Source: Myxococcales bacterium
Lineage (GTDB): Bacteria; Myxococcota_A; Polyangia; Polyangiales; Polyangiaceae
Reading direction: 5' to 3'
Assembly: GCA_016720545.1 (NCBI GenBank)
Contig: JADKKK010000034.1
Location: 248,001 to 312,000, forward strand
Length of the DNA stretch: 64,000 nt
A program made the translations under genes and the position numbers. Below, piece by piece: positions 28,152 to 37,297 of the stretch. Each line of letters starts with the position of its first letter. The stretch's first letter is position 1. The notes beneath the pieces were generated by a model. It was not told the DNA's origin. It made no database searches and saw nothing but the letters and a program-made list of their open reading frames with translations.

Positions 28152-28774
28152 AGCGTGCGGCCCTCGCTCCCGTCCTCGTCGCCGGCGTCCTCCTCGGCCT
28201 GGTGAGCGCGCTCGCCTCGTGCGAGCGCGAAGAGATCCTCCTCGTCGCGCTGCCCGACGCCAGCCCGGACGTGCCGACCCCCTCGGGTCCGCGCTGCACG
28301 ACGAGCGACTCATGCGGCGACGGCGGCTTCTGCGCGCGGGTGGCGTGCGGCGACCCCGAGGGGCGATGTGAGCGGCGCCCGACGTTCTGCGGGGAGGGCG
28401 CCCCCGCGCCGACCTGCGGCTGCGACGGCGTCACCTACTGGAACGATTGCCTGCGCCGCGCGCGCGGGCAGACCGGCGCGACGCCCGGTGAGTGCTCGCT
28501 CGCCGAGGCGCTCACGTGCGACCGCGGCCGCTCGTGCCCTCCCGGCAACAGCTGCGCGCGCATCGCCGGAGGTGGCCCGCTCTGTCCCCGCGACGTCCCC
28601 GGGGTGTGCTGGGCGATGCCACCCGTGTGCGCCGGCGCCGCCGGCATCGACCGCTTCGTGCGCTGCGAGGGCCCGGGCGGCCCCCCCGGACCGCCCGACG
28701 CGGGCACCTGCGTGAACCTCTGCGAGGCGCTCCGCTCGGGCGAGCCGCACACACGCGCGCTCGCTTGCCCGTAG
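28148..28774 (+). CDS. Cys-rich lipoprotein with Kazal-like segment
   Basis: A 208-residue lipoprotein: MKRAALAPVLVAGVLLGLVSALASCERE has a lipobox ending at Cys25. Residues about 85-120 contain CGCDGVTYWNDC followed by a Cys, the core of a Kazal-type protease-inhibitor or follistatin-like domain. The rest has many further Cys residues (CDRGRSCPPGNSC) that suggest disulfide-knotted modules. It is the last gene of the overlapping sigma operon. Inhibitor activity is inference from the motif. Confidence 0.75.
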   Translation: MKRAALAPVLVAGVLLGLVSALASCEREEILLVALPDASPDVPTPSGPRCTTSDSCGDGGFCARVACGDPEGRCERRPTFCGEGAPAPTCGCDGVTYWNDCLRRARGQTGATPGECSLAEALTCDRGRSCPPGNSCARIAGGGPLCPRDVPGVCWAMPPVCAGAAGIDRFVRCEGPGGPPGPPDAGTCVNLCEALRSGEPHTRALACP

Positions 28775-29247
28775 AAAGCGCCGGTCAGCACGTCCGGGGA
28801 GCAGCGACCGCCCCGCCGCGCCGTCGGCGCGCGTCGCGAAGGGCCACGATGTCTTTCGTGCCGAGCGCCGAGAGAGCCAGGGGCCCCCTATCATCTCGGC
28901 GGGCACACCCACCACCCGGCAGCCGGGCGATGCGATTTCGAGGGTCGACCTCGACGGCGCCACGCAGCGTCTCTCCGCGAAGGCACCCGCCCCGTAGCGG
29001 CGAACGCCATGCTCAGGCCGCGCAGAAATGCCCGTGGAGCCAGGCGCCGGCACGGTAGCGTGGGACGCCAGAACGACGCTCTGGATCGTGATCCCAGCGC
29101 AGGTGGCGGCGGCGGTGCGTGGCGTCCGGGGGGCCGCGTGAGCGACAGGCGTTCGGCTGCCCGGCGAGCGTCGGCCCGAACAAAAAGGCGCCGAGCGGCC
29201 GCCGCGGGGTGCGCGGGGCCGCTCGTGACAGTTCGTCTCGCCTCGGC
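28775..29247. other. Intergenic stretch, no gene supported
   Basis: 473 bp between the convergent Kazal-like lipoprotein gene and the repeat-rich lipoprotein gene. Open frames exist on both strands but none has a ribosome site, family motif or convincing codon pattern. No strong terminator hairpin was found. It may include remnants of a decayed gene. Confidence 0.4.
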
Positions 29248-30200
29248 TCAGTTCGCGCCGGCGGGCGCCTCGACGCCCTCGGCGCAGCGAGCGACCACCT
29301 CGGCGGGCGCGTCGGCCTGGAGGGACGCGCAGCGCTCCGCGAACGCGGCCTGGTGAGCGGCCCTCACGCAGGCGCGGCCGGTCGCGAAGCAGTCGGCACG
29401 ATCACCGCCGCCGTCGACGCAGGTGCGCGTCGCGTCGTGGCAGGCTCGCACGGCGGCCGGCGGGGGCAGCGGCACCCTTCCGCAGAAACCCGGTCGCTCG
29501 TCTCGAGGCGGCTTGGGACCGTCGCAGTCGCGACCGCCCGGAGGCGGACCGTCGGGGCGCGCGCTCCCGCTGCCAGGAGGCGGAGGCGGAGGCGGAGGAC
29601 CCTCGGGGCCCGCGCTCCGCTGCCAGGAGGCGGAGGCGGAGGCGGACACTCCGGACGCGCGCTCCCGCTGCCAGGAGGCGGAGGCGGGCCCTCGGGGCGC
29701 GCGCTCCCGCTGCCGGGAGGCGGAGGCGGAGGCGGAGGCGGACACTCCGGACGCGCGCTCCCGCTACCAGGAGGCGGAGGCGGGCCCTCGGGGCGCGCGC
29801 TCCCGCTGCCCATCGGAGGGGGCCCGGGCGGACGTCCGCCGCTCGCCGCGCCGCCAGGCCCACCGCGATCGCCGTCGCCACGCCCCTCGCCGTCGCGACC
29901 ACCGCAGCGCCGGGGGGGCGGCGGGGTGTCGGGCAGACAGGCGTCGAGCGCGCTGCGACAGGCCGCCATGTCGGCGCCGGCAGCGGCACGGCACGCGTCG
30001 AAAGCGGTCTTGCACGCATCGACCTCGGCCTTGTGGCTCGCGAAGCTCTCTTGCGCGCCGGCGAGCGCCTGCGCCTCGTCGCTGACGGCCGCAGAGGTCG
30101 TCGACGACGTGGTGGCGCCACCGCACGCGATGAGCGAGGCCACCGGCGCCACGGCAAGAAGGAACCCGAAGCCGCGAATGAACTGGGATTGAATGGACAT
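29248..30200 (-). CDS. Cys/Pro-rich repeat lipoprotein, frameshifted
   Basis: An exported lipoprotein of about 317 residues when the frame is corrected. It starts MSIQSQFIRGFGFLLA with a lipobox (SLIAC) and has GGAGGAGAGAG upstream. Residues 35-90 hold four spaced Cys (VDACKTAFDACRAAAGADMAACRSALDAC). A tandem region follows, encoding units of GSGSARPEGPPPPP (29540-29830). In one unit, near 29616, a C is missing on the plus strand compared with its sister copies (CGCTCCGCTGCC against CGCTCCCGCTGCC), which shifts the frame. The true C-terminus, with matching Cys spacing (RACHDATRTCVDGG and CFATGRACVRAAHQA), is read in the shifted frame to 29248; unshifted, translation would stop at 29364. The function is unknown. 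Confidence 0.7.
29540..29830 (-). repeat. Tandem Gly-Ser-Ala-Arg-Pro repeat region
   Basis: Six or so units, each beginning GGCAGCGGGAGCGCGCG on the minus strand and ending in a variable run of CCGCCTCCG codons. They encode GSGSARP(E/D)(G/C) plus three to nine Pro. Unit lengths differ by multiples of the Pro codons except for one single-base loss at about 29616. This is a slippage-prone tract. Confidence 0.8.
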
Positions 30201-30421
30201 GCTCTCTCCTCCGGCGACGGGCTCTCCGTCCTGCCTCGCTAGAGAACGTGCTGGGCGCGCGAAAGAAGGATCACCAGCGAGTGAAGATTTCTCGATCCTT
30301 GCGTCGACGTCAGGCGCCGAGCGAGGCTCGGGTCGCGAGCTTCGCCTCAGCGCGCGGGGGGCTCCGCGGCCCGCGGGGCCGAGCCGCCCGGCCTCGGCGC
30401 GGCACGCCTCGGGGTCCGCGC

Positions 30422-32347
30422 TCAGCGCGGTGGGCGCTTGCGATCGCGGAACCACGCACGCACAGCCTCCATGCGCGCGCGCTGCTCGGCGGGCGCCCGC
30501 GCGCGACACGTCGCGTGCTCGTCGGTGCCGGCCTTCGCTCCCCAGCGGTGCTCGACGCAGTCGTTCGGGTTGTACGCGGTCTGGAACGCCTCGGCGCGCG
30601 ACACGATCTCCGCGAGCGAGAGCTCGAACGGCTGCCCGTCGGAGCGTGCATATTGCACCTTTCGCTCGGCGAGCGCTCTCGCGAGCTCCTGCTCGAGGCG
30701 TACCTTGGTGTCGGCTGAGGCGCCGAGATAACGTCCGGGTCGACGCGCGACGCGCGCCGGGAACCCCGTCGCGACGTCGATGGCGATGAGCAAGCGGAGG
30801 TCGCGTGAGGGCGTGGAGAAGTCCTCCCACGGGCCCTGCGCCTCGAAGATCTTCGCCCCCTCGGGCATGGGCGCCGACGGCCCGCGCTTGTCGAGGAACT
30901 TGCGCCCGTTCTCGACGGAGATGACGCGTGTCCGCACCTGCTCGTCGAGCGCCACGACGATCTCGCGCAGCGCGCTCGAAGGATCGCGCGGCGTGGGCGA
31001 CAGCACGTCGTCCATCGCGTCGTAGAAGGCCTCGAGGTCGAGCGACGCCTGCTCGACTGAGAAGTGCCAGCGCGGATCCACAGCGAGGCGCGCGTCCGCC
31101 GCGCGCGAGACGACGCCCGCGCGGAGCGACAGCGGCCGAAAGCGCTTGAAGCCGGGGCCTCCGAGCGCGGGGTCCTTCGCGAACAGGAAGTTCCCGCGCC
31201 AGAAGCGCTTGCGGCCTACGGTGCCGTCCGGCTGACCGTCGACCGCATAGAGGACGCCGCCGCGGTCCTGGGTCTCGCGCAGGCGCTTGGCGACGACCAG
31301 CACATGACCGTACGGGTCGGCGAACACGGCGCCGGGCCGGAGCGCGTCCCACGAGAGCGCGATGGGGTAGTAGTCGCTCTCGGCGTCGGCGAACGGCGTC
31401 CGCGCCGAGCCGGAGTGTACGCGATCGGCCAGGGTGACCCGCACGAACGTGCCGAACGCCTCCGCCGGTGGCGAGCGCTTCCGCGCCGCTGGCTCCGACT
31501 GGGTCTCGAGTCCGTCGCAGTCGGGCGGCGCGCCGCCGCCCCCCCTGGAGCACGCAGCCATCGCGAACGGCAACCCGAGCTTCCACGCGAAGGTGGCGCG
31601 GAGCACGTAGGGGAGGTCCGCGCAGTCCGGGCGGATCACCGGGGCGTGGCTCGAGTCCTCGCCGTACCCGAGGTGATCGTAAAGGAAGTTTCGCTTGGGG
31701 TCGCGCAGCACCTCGTGGAGCGCCGCGAAGCTCATCGCCTCGCCCTCGGGTGCGTCGAACAGCGCCTCAATCCATGCAGAATACAGATTCTCGAGCTCGG
31801 GGTCCCACGAGCGGCGCGCGACCCACAGCGCGCCGTCGGGCGCGCGGGGGCCTGGGTAGGACCGCGGCGCGAGCGGGATGGCCAGCGATTTCTCCCCCGG
31901 CGCGCCCTCGCAGTCGCCCTCGACGAACCGAGCGGTGAGCGCGTCGTCGCTCGACGACACCTCGGTCGTCCAGAAGTACGGCGGGCCCCCGCGACGGGTC
32001 TCCGCGACGGCTTCCGGCCTGCCATTCGCCGCGCCGCGCACCTCGAGCCGACCGCCGAGCGCCCCCTCCGAATACGCGACCACGCGCACCGGTGCGCCCT
32101 TCGCAGGCGACGCCGGCGACACGAAGAGCGTCACCCCCGCCGCTCCGGTGCACGCGGCGCGAGGCGGTGGCGGCGGCGCAGGCGGAGGGCCCGCCTCGAC
32201 CGGGGCGGACGCCGTCGCGACCGACGCCCGCGGCGCGGTGTCGCTCGGTGGCGCGGGGGTCTTGGTCGCGCAGCCGCCCGCGACCAGCGACGCCGCCGCG
32301 GCGGCGAGCGCCACCACGTGCAGGACACGGCGCGCGCGAGGGCTCAC
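30422..32347 (-). CDS. Lipoprotein with cysteine-peptidase-like (NlpC/CHAP-type) features
   Basis: A 641-residue lipoprotein, lipobox SLVAGGC at about residue 25, then a Pro/Ala linker. The GTG start overlaps the serC stop (GTGA); the open frame extends upstream only as serC shadow. The middle holds RPDCADLPYVLRATFAWKLGLPF and, about 110 residues later, PYGHVLVVAKRL and LYAVDGQPDGTVGRKRFW. A Cys at the start of a helix, a His strand (GHV) and a polar residue on a following strand are the layout of papain-like NlpC/P60 or CHAP peptidases, but this is inference; no named family was recognised. Translation coupling with serine biosynthesis may be only positional. Confidence 0.75.
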   Translation of the reverse strand: MSPRARRVLHVVALAAAAASLVAGGCATKTPAPPSDTAPRASVATASAPVEAGPPPAPPPPPRAACTGAAGVTLFVSPASPAKGAPVRVVAYSEGALGGRLEVRGAANGRPEAVAETRRGGPPYFWTTEVSSSDDALTARFVEGDCEGAPGEKSLAIPLAPRSYPGPRAPDGALWVARRSWDPELENLYSAWIEALFDAPEGEAMSFAALHEVLRDPKRNFLYDHLGYGEDSSHAPVIRPDCADLPYVLRATFAWKLGLPFAMAACSRGGGGAPPDCDGLETQSEPAARKRSPPAEAFGTFVRVTLADRVHSGSARTPFADAESDYYPIALSWDALRPGAVFADPYGHVLVVAKRLRETQDRGGVLYAVDGQPDGTVGRKRFWRGNFLFAKDPALGGPGFKRFRPLSLRAGVVSRAADARLAVDPRWHFSVEQASLDLEAFYDAMDDVLSPTPRDPSSALREIVVALDEQVRTRVISVENGRKFLDKRGPSAPMPEGAKIFEAQGPWEDFSTPSRDLRLLIAIDVATGFPARVARRPGRYLGASADTKVRLEQELARALAERKVQYARSDGQPFELSLAEIVSRAEAFQTAYNPNDCVEHRWGAKAGTDEHATCRARAPAEQRARMEAVRAWFRDRKRPPR

Positions 32348-33459
32348 GCGAGGCAGGTTCGGTGAAACTCGCGCATGAACGACGCGAGCGACTGGGCGGC
32401 GGCCACGGGGACCGCGTTGTAGAGCGAGGCTCGCACGCCCCCAACGCTGCGGTGCCCCTTCAGGCCGACCATGCCGCCCGCGGCCGCGTCGGCCACGAAG
32501 CGCGCCTCGAGCTCCGCGGTCGGGAGCCGGAAGACGACGTTCATGAGGGAGCGACTCCCGAGCTCGACGGGGCACCGGTAGAAATCGGGAGCGCGATCGA
32601 TCTCCGCGTACACGAGGCGGGCCTTCTCTTCGTTCTGGCGCTCGATGGCCTCGATCCCCCCCTGCCCCTCGAGCCACAAGAGGACGTTGCGCACCAGGTA
32701 GATCGCGAGCGTGGGCGGCGTGTTGAAGAGCGAGCCGTGCTTCGCGTGGACCGCGAACCGAAAGATGTCGGCCACGTCGTCACGCGCGCCCGCCATCAGC
32801 TCGTTGTCGGCCACGACCACCACCACGCCGGAGGGGCCGAGGTTCTTCTGCGCGCCGGCGTACACGAGCGCGAAGCGCGACATGTCGAGGCGGCGTCCGA
32901 GAAAATCACTAGACATGTCGCACACATGCGGCGCACGTGAGCTGGGAAATGGCGTCTCGGGGGTGAGGCCGAGCTGCACGCCGTGGATGGTCTCGTTGCT
33001 GGTCGTGTGGAGGTACGCCGCGTCGTCGCTCAGCGTGAGCTCCGTCGCGCGAGGCGCCCGCGTGCCCTTCCGAGAGCCCTCCCACGGGACCTCCCGCGCC
33101 GACGCGCCGAGGGGCCCCGCGAGCTGGGTCGCCTCCCCGAGCGCCTTCTCGCCCCACACCCCGGTGACCACGTACTCGGCCTCGCGCCCGCGCCGGAGGA
33201 GGTTCATCGGCACGGTCGCGAAGCACTGCGTGGCGCCCCCCTGAAGGAGCAGCACCGTCTTGTCGGTCCCGATCTGGAGGTGCTTCGCGAGCAGCGAGAG
33301 CGCCTCTTGATGGAGCCGCTCGTAGGCCTTCCCGCGGTGGCTCTGCTCCATCACGCTCATGCCGGTGCCTTGCCAGTCGAGCAGCTCATCGCGAGCGCGG
33401 AGCAGCGCCTCCTCGGGGAGCGCGGCGGGGCCCGCGCTGAAGTTCATGACTCTGGCCAT
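32344..33459 (-). CDS. serC: Phosphoserine aminotransferase SerC
   Basis: A 371-residue PLP enzyme converting 3-phosphohydroxypyruvate and glutamate to phosphoserine in serine synthesis, also used in pyridoxine synthesis in some bacteria. Start MARVMNFSAGPAALPEEAL is diagnostic. Further marks are SVMEQSHRGKAY, LLLQGGATQCFATVPMNL, HTTSNETIHGVQ, DMSSDFLGRRLD and YAGAQKNLGPSG (the Lys that binds PLP). The C-terminus has GLKGHRSVGGVRASLYNAVP. The ATG at 33459 is supported by GGAGAGAGA upstream. It lies 89 bp downstream of ettA on the same strand, and its stop overlaps the following lipoprotein gene. Confidence 0.96.
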   Translation of the reverse strand: MARVMNFSAGPAALPEEALLRARDELLDWQGTGMSVMEQSHRGKAYERLHQEALSLLAKHLQIGTDKTVLLLQGGATQCFATVPMNLLRRGREAEYVVTGVWGEKALGEATQLAGPLGASAREVPWEGSRKGTRAPRATELTLSDDAAYLHTTSNETIHGVQLGLTPETPFPSSRAPHVCDMSSDFLGRRLDMSRFALVYAGAQKNLGPSGVVVVVADNELMAGARDDVADIFRFAVHAKHGSLFNTPPTLAIYLVRNVLLWLEGQGGIEAIERQNEEKARLVYAEIDRAPDFYRCPVELGSRSLMNVVFRLPTAELEARFVADAAAGGMVGLKGHRSVGGVRASLYNAVPVAAAQSLASFMREFHRTCLA

Positions 33460-33548
33460 GGGTCGGTCTCTCTCCGCGCAGGTCGCGCGATCCTCGATCA
33501 TCCCTACGCCCGCGCCGCGCGGGCTGTTCCGCGGCGCGGGCTGCGCGC

Positions 33549-35219
<1,671 letters not shown>

Positions 35220-35336
35220 GCCCCCCCTCTCCTAGCGGAGTTGGGCGCCGGCGAGAACGGCGACCGCGCCGATTCCGGAAGATGTTCCTTCTGACGGCCA
35301 GACTTCGTACACTCGGCGCCACGCAAAGGGGTATCG

Positions 35337-36485
35337 ATGAACATTCGTTTCGCGTTGATGTTGGGCCTCGGCGTGGCGCTCGCCACGACCGGTTGCAAGA
35401 AGAAGGGCGCCGCGGGCGCCGACGCCGGCGGCGGGGGCGAGGGCACGGAGGCGCCGGTCGCGGCCACCACGCTCAAGCAGAACCCTGCCGTCGTCGAGCA
35501 TCTGAAGAAGCTCGCCGACGGGTGCACCGTGTCGGTCGACTCCGCCTCGGTCTACTCCTGCAAAAATAAGGAAGACTCGGCCTTCTACGACTGGATCCGT
35601 GCGAACCGCCCGAAGGACCTCTACGAGACCTACGCGTCGGTCATGGCGGGGACCGACGCCAAGGCGAAGGCGGTCGCTATCTCCCAGGCGAACAACACCT
35701 TCAGCACCCTGGACAAGGACCTGAAGAAGGCGAACGCCACGAAGGCCGTCGCCAACGCGTTCTTGTCCGAGCTCGAGAAGGACGACGGCTACGCGGTGCG
35801 CCTGGCGGCCCCGGCGACCGACCTCGCGTTCATCGCCGGCCAGAAGGAGCGCCTCTTCAAGGTGACGGACGGCCTCCACAACACGCCGGCGCGAAACACC
35901 GCGTACCGCACGTTCATGGAGTTCGGCCGGCTCGACGCGTTCGAGAAGCTGAAGGAGGTCGCGAAGGACAAGGACTTCACCGTCGCCGCCCTCGCCGCGC
36001 CGCGCAACATGTACGACTGGACCGGCCCCGAGAAGGCGGCCATCTGCCCGTGGGCCAAGTCGTTCCTCGACAACGCCTCACTCCCTATCGCGGCCGAGGC
36101 CGGCTACGACGCGATCAAGTGCAAGGGTGAATACGTCGACGCCCTCCAGGACGAAGGCGACAAGCGCCTGAAGAACAAGCAGTTCGACGAGCCGTTCGCG
36201 ATGGTCTTCCGCGAGATCTGCTTCGAGTTCATCGGCGGCATCACCGGGCAGGCGGGGGCGAACCCGCAGTGCAAGCGCAACTACGCCTTCCTCGAGCGCG
36301 TCACGAACGACGAGAGCGTCAAGCCCGAGGTCCGCGGCCGCTCGCTGTGGAACATCTACTACCAGCGCCGCGACAAAGAGAGCCTCGCGCTCATGCGGAA
36401 GTACGAGAAGCACAAGAACCCCGAGATCGCGAAGCGCGCGAAGGAAGCGATCCAGTCGCTCACGACGACCTACAAGCTGAAGTAG
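35337..36485 (+). CDS. Lys-rich hypothetical lipoprotein
   Basis: A 382-residue lipoprotein (MNIRFALMLGLGVALATTGCKKK, lipobox Cys20). After a Gly/Ala linker it is largely helical, with several Cys residues (DGCTVSV, YSCKNKED, AAICPWAKSF, DAIKCKGEY) and helix pairs that may be HEAT-like. Lys/Asp usage is higher than in its neighbours. AAAGGGG stands before the ATG and a good hairpin terminator follows, so it is probably a single-gene unit. The family is not recognised. Confidence 0.8.
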   Translation: MNIRFALMLGLGVALATTGCKKKGAAGADAGGGGEGTEAPVAATTLKQNPAVVEHLKKLADGCTVSVDSASVYSCKNKEDSAFYDWIRANRPKDLYETYASVMAGTDAKAKAVAISQANNTFSTLDKDLKKANATKAVANAFLSELEKDDGYAVRLAAPATDLAFIAGQKERLFKVTDGLHNTPARNTAYRTFMEFGRLDAFEKLKEVAKDKDFTVAALAAPRNMYDWTGPEKAAICPWAKSFLDNASLPIAAEAGYDAIKCKGEYVDALQDEGDKRLKNKQFDEPFAMVFREICFEFIGGITGQAGANPQCKRNYAFLERVTNDESVKPEVRGRSLWNIYYQRRDKESLALMRKYEKHKNPEIAKRAKEAIQSLTTTYKLK

Positions 36486-36509
36486 CGTCTCACGCCGCGT
36501 CCCACGCGC

Positions 36510-36551
36510 CGAGGCCCGCTCCGGTCACCCGGGCGGGCCTCGCGTCATTTT
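36510..36551 (+). terminator. Intrinsic terminator after the 35337 lipoprotein gene
   Basis: A perfect 10-bp stem CGAGGCCCGC (36510-36519) with GCGGGCCTCG (36533-36542), 13-base loop, followed by CGTCATTTT. This is the clearest terminator in the window. It may also serve the opposing globin-like gene ending at 36633. Confidence 0.7.
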
Positions 36552-36632
36552 GGGGCTGTGGACGGCGAGACCTCGCCATCGGCTGGGCTGGCACCCGCGT
36601 TCACGCCGCGGCGCCCTACGCGCCGCCGGGCA

Positions 36633-37151
36633 TCACTTCTTCGCTTCGACGATCTCTTCCTTCAGCGACGCGATCGTCGACACGAGGTCGGCGAGCTCGG
36701 TCTCGCCGATCTGCTTCTCTTCCATCGCGGCCTTGAGGTCCTCGAGCAGGGTCTCCCACTGCGCGGCGGTCACCTTCAGGCCCTTGAACGCCTCTTTCCA
36801 CGGCTTGCCGGCATACTTGCAGTCGCCGCCCGCCTTCTCGCACATGTGGTCGAAGAGCATGTCGCGGAACTGGTCGATCTTCAGGGTCTTGGAGAAGATC
36901 TTCGAGACCTTCTTGTCGCCCTGGACGTTCTTGGCGAACACCTCGAGCACGGCCTTCAGCTTGTCTTTGCCGCCCAGACGCTCGATGAGCGGCTTCGGCT
37001 CCGGGGGCGCGGCGTCGACCTCCGCGGGGGGCGCGGCGTCGGCCACCGCCTCCACGACCGGGGGCTCCTTGGGGGGCGGCTTCGCGCCACAGGCGACGGC
37101 GAGACCGGTGGCGCAGGCGAGGGCGGCGATGGCGAAAAGGCGGGTCTGCAT
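36633..37151 (-). CDS. Truncated-globin-like lipoprotein lacking the proximal His
   Basis: A 172-residue lipoprotein (MQTRLFAIAALACATGLAVAC, lipobox Cys21) with a Pro/Ala spacer, then a group-1 truncated hemoglobin fold at about 54-170: PLIERLGGKDKLKAVLEVF, FSKTLKIDQFRDML, GGDCKYAGKPWKEAFKGLKVT. In group-1 globins the motif before the G-helix region is YTG..(M/L)(K/R)..H..(L/R)GIT, with His F8 binding heme. Here the His position is Phe122, and the usual B10 Tyr is Ala73. His102 on the E helix remains as a possible ligand. Heme binding is therefore doubtful. The start at 37151 gives a normal signal peptide. The gene ends close to the terminator of the 35337 gene. Confidence 0.8.
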   Translation of the reverse strand: MQTRLFAIAALACATGLAVACGAKPPPKEPPVVEAVADAAPPAEVDAAPPEPKPLIERLGGKDKLKAVLEVFAKNVQGDKKVSKIFSKTLKIDQFRDMLFDHMCEKAGGDCKYAGKPWKEAFKGLKVTAAQWETLLEDLKAAMEEKQIGETELADLVSTIASLKEEIVEAKK

Positions 37152-37297
37152 GGCGCCCGCGACGATAAGCGCTTCCGCGGCCCGAGGGCAAGAGAAGGCG
37201 CCGCTCACCCCACCACGTGGCGGCGGGGAGGAACGCGCACTCGACGCTGGGGGCCGGCGCGCTGTACCCTCGGCGCGTGGGCAGCTCCTCGCTATCG

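Noticed and set aside
28775..29247. Minus-strand peptide starting near 29053
   Set aside because: No ribosome site, no homology by eye, and it runs on into the shadow of the Kazal-like gene.
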